A stretch of DNA of 64,000 nt from Ophiura sarsii (taxonomy: Eukaryota > Echinodermata > Ophiuroidea > Amphilepidida > Ophiuridae): NCBI GenBank assembly GCA_035610835.1, contig CM069452.1, forward strand, positions 26,355,121 through 26,419,120, read 5' to 3'. Shown one piece after another: positions 46,348 through 60,062 of this stretch (positions within the stretch are counted from its first letter, which is position 1; the number at the start of each line of letters is the position of its first letter). The notes under the pieces are model-generated. The model searched no databases. It saw nothing but the letters and a program-made list of their open reading frames with translations, and was not told the origin of the DNA. A program made the translations under genes and the position numbers.

Positions 46348-46383
46348 GATTTTGGGTTACTCCTTCATGTAATACCGCACGAA
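46348..46383 (+). repeat. Left outer flank of the palindromic satellite
   Basis: CGATTTTGGGTTACTCCTTCATGTAATACCGCACGAA-type sequence; its diverged inverse is at 58968-59003 (shared core CCTTCATGTAAT then GCACGAA). Suggests the satellite sits inside a larger inverted-repeat unit. Confidence 0.6.
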
Positions 46384-46479
46384 ATATAACATATAACATA
46401 TATATAAATACACATAAATATAACACAAAATATAATACATATAATACATCAATATAGCACGAACATTAATAGCACGGTG

Positions 46480-48520
46480 ACGGTGAGTTTAATTCATTAT
46501 ATATACTATTATGTCTTATGATATCATACTATTATGCGTTTATATCATACATTTAATTACTTTTTCGCCTGTGACATTGTGTCATCTGTGACACGGCGGG
46601 TTTCATTCATTCTATATACTATTATGTCTTTCTTTAATATCATACATTTAATTACTTTTTCGCCTGTGACATTGTGACATCTGTGACACGGCGGGTTTCA
46701 TTCATTCTATATACTATTATGTCTTTTATATCATACATTTAATTACTTTTTCGCCTGTGACACTGTGTCATCTGTGACACGGCGGGTTTCATTCATTCTA
46801 TAATACTATTATGTCTTTAATATCATACATTTAATTACTTTTTCGCCTGTGACATTGTGTCATCTGTGACACGGCGGGTTTCATTCATTCTATATACTAT
46901 TATGTCTTTAATATCATACATTTAATTACTTTTTAGCCTGTGACATTGTGTCATCTGTGACACGGCGAGTTTCATTCATTCTATATACTATTATGTCTTT
47001 AATATCATACATTTAATTACGTTTTCGCCTGTGACATTGTGTCATCTGTGACACGGCGGGTTTCATTCATTCTATATACTATTATGTCTTTAATATCATA
47101 CATTTAATTACTTTTTCGCCTGTGACATTGTGTCATCTGTGACACGGCGGGTTTCATTCATTCTATATACTATTATGTCTTTAATATCATACATTTAATT
47201 ACGTTTTCGCCTGTGACATTGTGTCATCTGTGACACGGCGGGTTTCATTCATTCATTCTATATACTATTATGTCTTTTATATCATACATTTAATTACTTT
47301 TTCGCCTGTGACATTGTGTCATCTGTGACACGGCGGGTTTCATTCATTCTATATACTATTATGTCTTTTATATCATACATTTAATTACTTTTTCGCCTGT
47401 GACATTGTGTCATCTGTGACACGGCGGGTTTCATTCATTCTATATACTATTATGTCTTTAATATCATACATTTAATTACTTTTTAGCCTGTGACATTGTG
47501 TCATCTGTGACACGGCGAGTTTCATTCATTCTATATACTATTATGTCTTTAATATCATACATTTAATTACGTTTTCGCCTGTGACATTGTGTCATCTGTG
47601 ACACGGCGGGTTTCATTCATTCTATATACTATTATGTCTTTAATATCATACATTTAATTACTTTTTCGCCTGTGACATTGTGTCATCTGTGACACGGCGG
47701 GTTTCATTCATTCTATATACTATTATGTCTTTAATATCATACATTTAATTACGTTTTCGCCTGTGACATTGTGTCATCTGTGACACGGCGGGTTTCATTC
47801 ATTCATTCTATATACTATTATGTCTTTTATATCATACATTTAATTACTTTTTCGCCTGTGACATTGTGTCATCTGTGACACGGCGGGTTTCATTCATTCT
47901 ATATACTATTATGTCTTTTATATCATACATTTAATTACTTTTTCGCCTGTGACATTGTGTCATCTGTGACACTGCGGGTTTCATTCATTCTATATACTAT
48001 TATGTCTTTTATATCATACATTTAATTACTTTTTCGCCTGTGACATTGTGTCATCTGTGACACGGCGGGTTTCATTCATTCTATATACTATTATGTCTTT
48101 TATATCATACATTTAATTACTTTTTCGCCGGTGACATTGTGTCATCTGTGACACGGCGGGTTTCATTCATTCATTCTATATACTATTATGTCTTTTATAT
48201 CATACATTTAATTACTTTTTCGCCTGTGACATTGTGTCATCTGTGACACGGCGGGTTTCATTCATTCTATATACTATTATGTCTTTTATATCATACATTT
48301 AATTACTTTTTCGCCTGTGACATTGTGTTATCTGTGACACGGCGGGTCTCATTCATTCTATATACTATTATGTCTTTTATATCATACATTTAAATACTTT
48401 TTCGCCTGTGACATTGTGTCATCTGTGTCACGGCGAGTTTAATTCATTATATACACTATTATGTATTTTTATATCATACATTTAATTACTTTTTTGCCTG
48501 TGACATTGTGTCATCTGTGC
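46480..48520 (+). repeat. Satellite array, outer class A monomers (forward)
   Basis: About 22 tandem monomers of 91 bp containing 'tttcattcattctatata', 'atcatacatttaattac' and the core GCCTGTGACATTGTGTCATC then TGTGACACGGCGGG. Variants (GCGAG, TTTTAG, CGTTTT, an extra CATT) repeat every 550 bp, so six monomers form a higher-order unit, e.g. 46931 versus 47481. Confidence 0.95.
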
Positions 48521-50355
48521 CAAACCGGGTTTTAATTCTTCTCATAACTATTATGTATTTTATATTATAAATTCATTTACTTTTTCGCCTGTGACATTGT
48601 GTCATCTGTGCCAAACCGGGTTTAATTCTTCTCATATACTATTATGTATTTTATATCATAAATTCATTTACTTTTTTGCCTGTGACATTGTGTCTTCTGT
48701 GTCAAACCGGGTTTCATTCTTTTCATAAACCATCATGTCTTTTATATCATAAATTCATTTACTTTTTCGCCTGTGACATTGTGTCATCTGTGCCAACCGG
48801 GTTTTTTCTTTTCATATACTATTATGTCTTTTTATATCATGAATTCGTTTACTTTTTTGCCTGTGACATTGTGTCATCTGTGCCTGTGACATTGTGTCAT
48901 CTGTGCCAAACCGGGTTTTAATTCTTCTCATATACTATAATGTATTTTATATCATGAATTCATTTACTTTTTTTGCCCGTGACATTGTGTCATCTGTGCC
49001 AAACCGGGTTTTATTCTTCCCATATACTATTATGTATTTCATATCATAAATTCATTTACTTTTTTGCCTGTGACATTGTGTCTTCTATGTCAAACCGGGT
49101 TTCATTCTTTTCATATACCATTATGTCTTTTATATCATAAATTCATTTACTATTTCGCCTGTGACATTGTGTCATCTGTGCCAAACAGGGTTTTATTCTT
49201 CTCATATACTATCATGTTTTGATATCATAAATTCATTTACTTTTTTGCCTGTGACATTGTGTCATCTGTGTCAAACCTGGTTTCATTCTTTTCATATACC
49301 ATTATGTATTTTATATCATAAATTCATTTACTTTTTTGCCAGTGACATTGTGTCATCTGTGCCAAACCGGGTTTTATTCTTCTCATATACTATTATGTTT
49401 TTATTATAATAAATTCATTTACTTTTTTGCCTGTGACATTGTGTCATCTGTGTCAAACCTGGTTTCATTCTTTTCATATACTATTATGTCTTTTATATCA
49501 TAAATTCATTTACTTTTTTGCCAGTGACATTGTGTCATCTGTGCCAAACCGGGTTTTATTCTTCTCATATACTATTATGTATTTATATCATAAATTCAAT
49601 TACTTTTTTGCCTGTGACATTGTGTCATCTGTGTCAAACCGGGTTTTATTCTTCTCATATACTATTATGTATTTATATCATAAATTCATTTACTTTTTTG
49701 CCAGTGACATTGTGTCATCTGTGCCAAACCGGGTTTTATTCTTTTCATATACCATTATGTCTTTTATATCATAAATTCATTTACTTTTTTGCCTGTGACA
49801 TTGTGTCATCTGTGCCAAACCGGGTTTTCATTCTTTTCATATGCTACTATGTCTTTTTATATCATAAATTCATTTACTTTTTCGCCTGTGACATTGTGTT
49901 ATCTGTGCCAAACCGGGTTTCATTCTTTTCATAAACCATCATGTCTTTTATATCATAATTTCATTTACTTTTTCGCCTGTGACATTGTGTCATCTGTGCC
50001 AACCGGGTTTTTTCTTTTCATATACTATTATGTCTTTTTATATCATGAATTCATTTACTTTTTTGCCTGTGACATTGTGTCATCTGTGCCTGTGACATTG
50101 TGTCATCTGTGCCTGTGACATTGTGTCATCTGTGCCAAACCGGGTTTTAATTCTTCTCATATACTATAATGTATTTTATATCATAAATGCATTTACTTTT
50201 TTTGCCTGTGACATTGTGTCATCTGTGCCAAACCGGGTTTTATTCTTCCCATATACTATCATAAATTCATTTACTTTTTTGCCTGTGACATTGTGTCTTC
50301 TATGTCAAACCGGGTTTCATTCTTTTCATATACCATTATGTCTTTTATATCATAA
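48521..50355 (+). repeat. Satellite array, inner class B monomers (forward)
   Basis: About 20 monomers of 91-93 bp with 'ttcttctcatatactatta', 'ataaattcatttac' and the same core, but TGTGCCAAACCGGGTTT in place of TGTGACACGGCGGGTTT. More variable than class A; contains short extra copies of the core (48860-48900, 50060-50140). Stop-free ORFs across it are repeat artefacts. Confidence 0.95.
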
Positions 50356-50456
50356 CACCTATCAACTCTTGTTATAACTGCTAACAATGCCGCAAACGTA
50401 CAACAATTGCGAAAGCTGTTTGTGGATGAGCTTCTGTTGAACAAGCGAGTCTATGA
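50356..50456. other. Unique centre of the satellite palindrome
   Basis: 101 bp without monomer homology ('cacctatcaactcttgtta' ... 'caagcgagtctatga'), at which the monomer orientation switches. No strong hairpin is visible in it. Confidence 0.8.
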
Positions 50457-53400
50457 ACAATGTCACAGGCAAAATAGTAAATGAATTTATGATATAAAGA
50501 CATAGTGGTATATGAAAAGAATGAAACCCGGTTTGACACAAAAGACACAATGTCACAGGCAAAAAAGTAAATGAATTTATGATATAAAATACATAATAGT
50601 ATATGAGAAGAATAAAACCCGGTTTGGCACAGAAGACACAATGTCACAGGAGAAAAAGTAAATGAATTTATGATATAAAATATATAATAGTATATGAGAA
50701 GAATTAACACCCGGTTTGGCACAGATGACACAATGTCACAGGCAAAAAAGTAAATGAATTCATGATATAAAATACATAATAGTATATGAGAAGAATAAAA
50801 CCCGGTTTGACACAGATGACACAATGTCACAGGCGAAAAAGTAAATGAATTTATGATATAAAATATATAATAGTATATGAGACGAATAAAACCGCGCTTG
50901 ACACAGATGACACAATGTCACACGCAAAAAAGTAAATGAATTGATGATATAAAATACATAATAGTATATGAGAAGAATAAAACCCGGTTTGGCACAGATG
51001 ACACAATGTCACAGGCGAAAAAGTAAATGAATTTATGATACAAAAGACATAATGGTATATAAAAAGAATAAAACCCGGTTTGGCACAGATGACACAATGT
51101 CACAGGCAAAAAAGTAAATGAATTGATGATATAAAATACATAATAGTATTTGAGAAGAATAAAACCGGTTTGACACAGATGACACAATGTCACAGGCGAA
51201 AAAGTAAATGAATTCATGATATAAAATATATAATAGTATATGAGAAGAATAAAACCCGGTTTGGCACAGATGACACAATGTCACAGGCGACAAAGTAAAT
51301 GAATTTATGATGTAAAAGACATAATAGTATATGAGAAGAATAAAAACCCGGTTTGGCACAGATTACACAATGTCACAGGAGAAAAGCAAATGAATTCATG
51401 ATATAAAATACATAATAGTATTTGAGAAGAATAAAAACCCGGTTTGGCACAGATGACACAATGTCACAGGAAAAAAGGTAAATGAATTTATGATATAAAA
51501 GACATAATGGTATATAAAAAGAATGAAACCCGGTTTGACACAAAAGACACAATGTCACAGGCAAAAAAGTAAATGAATTTATGATATAAAATACATAATA
51601 GTATATGAGAAAAATAAAACCGGTTTGACACAGATGACACAATGTCACAGGCGAAAAAGTAAATGAATTTATGATGTAAAAGACATAATGGTATATGAAA
51701 AGAATAAAACCCAGTTTGACACAGATGACACAATGTCACAGGCGAAAAAGTAAATGAATTTATGATGTAAAAGACATAATGGTATATGAGAAGAATTAAA
51801 ACCCGGTTTGGCACAGATGACACAATGTCACAGGCGAAAAAGTAAATGAATGTATGATATAAAAAACCATAATAGTATATGAGAAGAATTAAAACCCGGT
51901 TTGGCACAGATGACACAATGTCACAGGCAAAAAAGTAAATGAATTTATGATATAAAATACATAATAGTGTATGAGAAGAGTAAAACCCCGTTTGGCACAG
52001 ATGACACAATGTCACAGGCAAAAAAGTAAATGAATTTATGATATAAAATACATAACAGTATATGAGAAGAATAAAACCGGTTTGGCACAGATGACACAAT
52101 GTCACAGGCAAAAAAGTAATTGAATGTATGATATAAAAAAGACATAATAGTATATAGAATGAATTAAACCCGCCGTGTCACAGAAGACACAATGTCACAG
52201 GCAAAAAAGTAATTAAATGTATAATATAAAAAGACATACTAGTATATAGAATGCATTAAACCCGCCGTGTCACAGATGTCACAATGTCACAGGCAAAAAA
52301 GTAAATGAATTGATGATATAAAATACATAATAGTATATGAGAAGAATAAAACCGGTTTGACACAGATGACACAATGTCACAGGAGAAAAAGTAAATGAAT
52401 TTATAATATAAAAAGGCATAATAGTATATGAAAAGAATGCAACCCGGTTTGACACAGATGACACAATGTCACAGGCAAAAAAGTAAACGAATTTATGATA
52501 TAAAATACATAATAGTATATGAGAAGAATAAAACCCGGTTTGGCACAGATGACACAATGTCACAGGCAAAAAAGTAAATGAATTTATGATATAAAGACAT
52601 AGTGGTATATGAAAAGAATGAAACCCGGTTTGACACAAAAGACACAATGTCACAGGCGAAAAAGTAAATGAATTTATGATATAAAATACATAATAGTGTA
52701 TGAGAAGAGTAAAACCCCGTTTGGCACAGATGACACAATGTCACAGGCGAAAAAGTAAATGAATTTATAAATGTAAAAGACATAATGGTATATGAAAAGA
52801 ATAAAACACGGTTTGGCACAGATGACACAATGTCACAGGCGAAAATGTAAATGAATTTATGACGTAAAAGACATAATGGTATATGAAAAGAATGAAATCC
52901 GGTTTGACACAGAAGACACAATGTCACAGGCAAAAAAGTAAATGATTTTTTTATAATAAAAATATAATAGTATATGAGAAGAATAAAACCCGCTTTGGCA
53001 CAGATGACACAATGTCACAGGCGAAAAGTAAATGAATTTATGATATAAAAGACATGATGGTAAATGAAAAGAATGAAACCCGGTTTGTCACAGAAGACAC
53101 AATGTCACAGGCAAAAACGTAAATGAATTTATGATACAAAAGACATAATGGTATACAAAAAGAATAAAACCCGATTTGACACAGATGACACAATGTCACA
53201 GGCAACAAAGTAAATGAATTTATGATATAAAAGACATAATGGTATATGAGAAGAATAAAACCGGTTTGACACAGATGACACAATGTCACAGGCGAAAAAG
53301 TAAATGAATTTATGATATAAAATATATAATAGTATATGAGAAGATTAAAACCCCGTTTGACACAGATGACACAATGTCACACGCAAAAAAGTAAATGAAT

Positions 53401-56110
53401 TGATGATATAAAATACATAATAGTACATGAGAAGAATAAAACCCGGTTTGGCACAGATGACACAATGTCACAGGCGAAAAAGTAAATGAATTTATGATAC
53501 AAAAGACATAATGGTATATAAAAAGAATAAAATCCGGTTTGGCACAGATGACACAATGTCACAGGCAAAAAAGTAAATGAATTGATGATATAAAATACAT
53601 AATAGTATATGAGAAGAATAAAACCCGGTTTGGCACAGATGACACAATGTCACAGGCAAAATAGTAAATGAATTTATGATATAAAGACATAGTGGTATAT
53701 GAAAAGAATGAAACCCGGTTTGACACAAAAGACACAATGTCACAGGCAAAAAAGTAAATGAATTTATGATATAAAATACATAATAGTATATGAGAAGAAT
53801 AAAACCAGGTTTGGCACAGATGACACAATGTCACAGGAGAAAAAGTAAATGAATTTATGATATAAAATAGATAATAGTATATGAGAAGAATTAACACCCG
53901 GTTTGGCACAGATGACACAATGTCACAGGCAAAAAAGTATATGAATTTATGATATAAAATACATAATAGTATATAAGAAGAATAAAACCGGTTTGGCACA
54001 GATGACACAATGTCACAGGCGAAAAAGTAAATGAATTTATGATGTAAAAGACATAATAGTATATGAGAAGAATAAAACCCGGTTTGACACAGATGACACA
54101 ATGTCACAGGCGAAAAAGTAAATGAATTTATGATATAAAATATATGATAGTATATGAGACGAATAAAACCGCGTTTGACACAGATGACACAATGTCACAC
54201 GCAAAAAAGTAAATGAATTGATGATATAAAATACATAATAGTATATGAGAAGAATAAAACCCGGTTTGGCACAGATGACACAATGTCACAGGCGAAAAAG
54301 TAAATGAATTTATGATACAAAAGACATAATGGTATATAAAAAGAATAAAACCCGGTTTGGCACAGATGACACAATGTCACAGGCAAAAAAGTAAATGAAT
54401 TGATGATATAAAATACATAATAGTATATGAGAAGAATAAAACCGGTTTGACACAGATGACACAATGTCACAGGCGAAAAAGTAAATGAATTTATGATATA
54501 AAATATATAATAGTATATGAGAAGAATAAAGCCCGGTTTGGCACAGATGACACAATGTCACAGGCGACAAAGTAAATGAATTTATGATGTAAAATACATA
54601 ATAGTATATGAGAATAATAAAAACCCGGTTTGGCACAGATTACACAATGTCACAGGAGAAAAGCAAATGAATTCATGATATAAAATACATAATAGTATTT
54701 GAGAAGAATAAAAACCCGGTTTGGCACAGATGACACAATGTCACAGGAGAAAAAGTAAATGAATTTATGATATAAAATACATAATAGTATATGAGAAGAA
54801 TAAAACCCGGTTTGGCACAGATGACACAATGTCACAGGAGAAAAAGTAAATGAATTTATGATATAAAATATATAATAGTATATGAGAAGAATAAAACCCG
54901 GTTTGGCACAGATGACACAATGTCACAGGCGACAAAGTAAATGAATTTATGATGTAAAAGACATAATAGTATATGAGAAGAATAAAAACCCGGTTTGGCA
55001 CAGATTACACAATGTCACAGGAGAAAAGCAAATGAATTCATGATATAAAATACATAATAGTATTTGAGAAGAATAAAAACCCGGTTTGGCACAGATGACA
55101 CAATGTCACAGGAGAAAAAGTAAATGAATTCATGATATAAAATACATAATAGTATATGAGAAGAATAAAACCCGGTTTGGCACAGATGACACAATGTCAC
55201 AGGAGAAAAAGTAAATGAATTTATGATATAAAATATATAATAGTATATGAGAAGAATAAAACCCGGTTTGGCACAGATGACACAATGTCACAGGCGACAA
55301 AGTAAATGAATTTATGATGTAAAAGACCTAATAGTATATGAGAAGAATAAAAACCCGGTTTGGCACAGATTACACAATGTCACAGGAGAAAAGCAAATGA
55401 ATTCATGATATAAAATACATAATAGTATTTGAGAAGAATAAAAACCCGGTTTGGCACAGATGACACAATGTCACAGGAGAAAAAGTAAATGAATTTATGA
55501 TATAAAAGACATAATGGTATATAAAAAGAATGAAACCCGGTTTGACACAAAGGACACAATGTCACAGGCAAAAAAGTAAATGAATTTATGATATAAAATA
55601 CATAATAGTATATGAGAAAAATAAAACCGGTTTGACACAGATGACACAATGTCACAGGCGAAAAAGTAAATGAATTTATGATGTAAAAGACATAATGGTA
55701 TATGAAAAGAATAAAACCCAGTTTGACACAGATGACACAATGTCACAGGCGAAAAAGTAAATGAATTTATGATGTAAAAGACATAATGGTATATGAGAAG
55801 AATTAAAACCCGGTTTGGCACAGATGACACAATGTCACAGGCGAAAAAGTAAATGAATGTATGATATAAAAAACCATAATAGTATATGAGAAGAATTAAA
55901 ACCCGGTTTGGCACAGATGACACAATGTCACAGGCAAAAAAGTAAATGAATTTATGATATAAAATACATAATAGTGTATGAGAAGAGTAAAACCCCGTTT
56001 GGCACAGATGACACAATGTCACAGTCAAAAAGTAAATGAATTTATGATATAAAATACATAACAGTATATGAGAAGAATAAAACCGGTTTGGCACAGATGA
56101 CACAATGTCA
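50457..56110 (-). repeat. Satellite array, inner class B monomers (inverted)
   Basis: About 60 monomers in reverse orientation (AATGTCACAGGC, AAACCCGGTTTGGCACA). Two class A monomers are embedded at about 52145-52290. Segments recur at fixed offsets: 51245-52145 again at about 4,007 bp further, 50918-51359 again at 3,277 bp further, and a 365-bp tetramer repeats at 54650, 55015 and 55380. Confidence 0.95.
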
Positions 56111-58850
56111 CAGGCAAAAAAGTAATTAAATGTATGATATAAAAAAGACATAATAGTATATAGAATGAATTAAACCCGCCGTGTCACAGATGACACAATG
56201 TCACAGGCAAAAAAGTAATTAAATGTATAATATAAAAAGACATACTAGTATATAGAATGCATTAAACCCGCCGTGTCACAGATGTCACAATGTCACAGGC
56301 AAAAAAAGTAATTAAATGTATAATATAAAAAGACATACTAGTGTATAGAATGAATTAAACCCGCCGTGTCACAGATGACACAATGTCACAGGCAAAAAAG
56401 TAATTAAATGTATAATATAAAAAGACATACTAGTATATAGAATGCATAAAACCCGCCGTGTCACATATGTCACAATGTCACAGGCCAAAAAGTAATTAAA
56501 TGTATGATATAAAAAAAGACATAATAGTATATAGAATGCAATAAATCCGCCGTGTCACAGATGTCACAATGTCAAAGGCGGAAAAGTAATTAAATGTATG
56601 ATATAAAAGACATAATAGTATATAGAATGAATGAAACCCGCCGTGTCACAGATGACACAATGTCACAGGCAAAAAAGTAATTAAATGTATGATATAAAAA
56701 GACATACTAGTATATAGAATGCATTAAACCCGCCGTGTCACAGATGTCACAATGTCACAGGCAAAAAAGTAATTAAATGTATAATATAAAAAGACATACT
56801 AGTATATAGAATGCATTAAACCCGCCGTGTCACAGATGACACAATGTCACAGGCAAAAAAGTAATTAAATGTATTATATTAAAAGACATAATAGCATATA
56901 GATGAATTAAACCCGCCGTGTCACAGATATCACAATGTCACAGGCAAAAAAGTAATTAAATGTATAATATAAAAAGACATACTAGTATATAGAATGCATT
57001 AAACCCGCCGTGTCACAGATGTCACAATGTCACAGGCAAAAAAGTAATTAAATGTATAATATAAAAAGACATACTAGTATATAGAATGCATAAAACCCGC
57101 CGTGTCACAGATGTCACAATGTCACAGGCAAAAAAGTAATTAAATGTATGATATAAAAAAGACATAATAGTATATAGAATGCAATAAATCCGCCGTGTCA
57201 CAGATGACACAATGTCACAGGCGGAAAAGTAATTAAATGTATGATATAAAAGACATAATAGTATATAGAATGATTGAAACCCGCCGTGTCACAGATGACA
57301 CAATGTCACAGGCAAAAAAGTAATTAAATGTATAATATTAAAAGACATAATAGCATATAGATGAATTAAACCCGCCGTGTCACAGATGGCACAATGTCAC
57401 AGGCAAAAAAGTAATTAAATGTATAATATAAAAAGACATACTAGTATATAGAATGCATTAAACCCGCCGTGTCACAGATGACACAATGTCACAGGCAAAA
57501 AAGTAATTAAATGTATAATATTAAAAGACATAATAGCATATAGATGAATTAAACCCGCCGTGTCACAGATGACACAATGTCACAGGCAAAAAAGTAATTA
57601 AATGTATAATATAAAAAGACATACTAGTATATAGAATGCATTAAACCCGCCGTGTCACAGATGACACAATGTCACAGGCGGAAAAGTAATTAAATGTATG
57701 ATATAAAAAGACATAATAGTGTATAGAATGAATTAAACCCGCCGTGTCACAGATGACACAATGTCACAGGCAAAAAAGTAATTAAATGTATAATATTAAA
57801 AGACATAATAGCATATAGATGAATTAAACCCGCCGTGTCACAGATGACACAATGTCACAGGCAAAAAAGTAATTAAATGTATAATATAAAAAGACATACT
57901 AGTATATAGAATGCATTAAACCCGCCGTGTCACAGATGTCACAATCTCACAGGCAAAAAAGTAATTAAATGTATAATATAAAAAGACATACTAGTATATA
58001 GAATGCATAAAACCCGCCGTGTCACAGATGTCACAATCTCACAGGCAAAAAAGTAATTAAATGTATGATATAAAAAAAGACATAATAGTATATAGAATGC
58101 AATAAATCCGCCGTGTCACAGATGTCACAATGTCACAGGCGGAAAAGTAATTAAATGTATGATATAAAAGACATAATAGTATATAGAATGAATGAAACCC
58201 GCCGTGTCACAGATGACACAATGTCACAGGCAAAAAAGTAATTAAATGTATAATATTAAAAGACATAATAGCATATAGATGAATTAAACCCGCCGTGTCA
58301 CAGATGACACAATGTCACAGGCAAAAAGTAATTAAATGTATAATATAAAAAGACATACTAGTATATAGAATGCATTAAACCCGCCGTGTCACAGATGACA
58401 CAATGTCACAGTCAAAAAAGTAATTAAATGTATAATATTAAAAGACATAATAGCATATAGATGAATTAAACCCGCCGTGTCACAGATGACACAATGTCAC
58501 AGGAAAAAAAGTAATTAAATGTATAATATAAAAAGACATACTAGTATATAGAATGCATTAAACCCGCCGTGTCACAGATGACACAATGTCACAGGCGGAA
58601 AAGTAATTAAATGTATGATATAAAAAGACATAATAGTGTATAGATGAATTAAACCCGCCGTGTCACAGATGACACAATGTCACAGGCGAAAAAGTAATTA
58701 AATGTATAATATAAAAATACATACTAGTATATAGAATGCATTAAACCCGCCGTGTCACAGATGTCACAATGTCACAGGCAAAAAAGTAATTAAATGTATA
58801 ATATAAAAAGACACAACAGCATATAGAATGAATTATACCCAGTTTGACAC
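56111..58850 (-). repeat. Satellite array, outer class A monomers (inverted)
   Basis: About 30 monomers in reverse orientation (AAACCCGCCGTGTCACAGAT, 'agtaattaaatgtataata'). Sub-variants ('catactagtatatagaatgc' versus 'cataatagcatatagatgaa') alternate, giving dimer-like higher-order units. The end degenerates at 58800-58860 ('acccagtttgacacg'). Confidence 0.95.
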
Positions 58851-58967
58851 GTACACTAGTACATAGAATAAATAACATCGTATGAACATACATGAATCAA
58901 TACACCAGTAGGTATAACGACGGTAATACCATTTATATTAAGTCGTTTACTGTAGTATATACAATAG

Positions 58968-59003
58968 TTCGTGCTATATTACATGAAGGATACACCCGAT
59001 TTT
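58968..59003 (-). repeat. Right outer flank of the palindromic satellite
   Basis: TTCGTGCTATATTACATGAAGG followed by 'atacacccgattttg' is the inverse of 46348-46383 with several mismatches. Between 58860 and 58968 is AT-rich unique DNA. Confidence 0.6.
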
Positions 59004-59640
59004 GTGAATACTTGTGCATAATGCGCGCACTTTTGAACGCTGGATTTTAAACTATTTATTAAGTAGAATCGGTGCTGCGTAAATATCTTCAATATAGCAT
59101 TTAAGCAAATGCCAGTTTTTCAAAAGAGGGTTTCCAAATGCGTAGGGAATACAATGTTCTAGTGATAAAACGATCACTTAGACAAACATATTGCTGCTCA
59201 AAACCGACTTCGAAAATATTTTTAAAAAACCGGGTACCCAAGCTAATTTTGATTTTGATTTTGTTTCACCATAACTTGCGCAACCAAAACAAGTTTAAAA
59301 CATCAGTCAAATCATGTTGCGTCACAATGCGGACGCGAAAAAACAGCACTTGAGTGGATAGGGCCATCTCCTCATTACCGTCACTTAAAGGGTAAACAAA
59401 TGAAATACATTTACGAAACTGAACTTCATTTGGAGCGCGAGAGTTTTCGCCTTGCTCATACAGAACAATATTTTGAACATCATGAGTGCCTGAAATTCGA
59501 AAATAACCTATTGATATTGATAATACGTTGAATATAACCCAGTTCTAACAGGCCTAAAATAATTGCCGTATCGATCAACTCGTATGATGCCATTAAAGTG
59601 ATCAAATATGTCGTTATAACATGGAAGTACGATTCTTCCA
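59004..59640. other. Non-coding stretch right of the satellite
   Basis: No gene recognised; the 71-codon plus ORF at 59138-59353 has no family motif. 'acaggcctaaaataattgcc' near 59548 weakly resembles 46288-46308 in direct orientation. Confidence 0.35.
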
Positions 59641-60062
59641 TGGTTATGCACTTATCAATTGCATCCCCGGCCCCAGGGGACCCGGGACATGGCGGGGACC
59701 GTACGCAAACGTACGCAAACGTTGCCCGGCTATGCTAGCCGGGGCGTGTAGCCGGGACGCGATCTTTATTACCGTAAACAACATTTGATACCTGACGGAG
59801 TAAAGTGCATAGCACATGTACATTGTACAGCAATACATTTATACAGTGAGTGAGTACGGTTAATAAATTCGCAGCCGGGACGTAGCGGGGACTTACATCA
59901 CTGAACAAATAAGCCGGGGAATGGTCGGGCAGTGTAGCGGGGGCGTAGGGTACACAAATGTATAAGCGGGTTCGGGACCCGCTTAAGGCCCCTTGGTGGG
60001 GTACAGGGGCGAAGCCCTTTGCAGGGGTTCAGGGGGCGGCTGTTGGGGTTTAACATGTTTGA
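59641..60062. mobile_element. GC-rich transposon-like block
   Basis: Sharply GC-rich with repeated 'agccgggacg..gcgggga' modules and a tandem 'cgtacgcaaa', ending in 'ggggcgaagccctttgcagggg'. This wording is typical of GC-rich transposon ends. Limits are uncertain. Confidence 0.35.

Noticed and set aside
48676..56151. Many overlapping ORFs of 60-218 codons with repeated PVTLCHLCQTGF-type text
   Set aside because: They are readings of the 91-bp satellite through all three frames, with no start context, splice sites or family motif; treated as repeat, not genes.
46480..58850. CRISPR-like regular repeat array
   Set aside because: Monomers are contiguous 91-bp units without unique spacers, the genome is eukaryotic, and there are no cas genes; this is satellite DNA.
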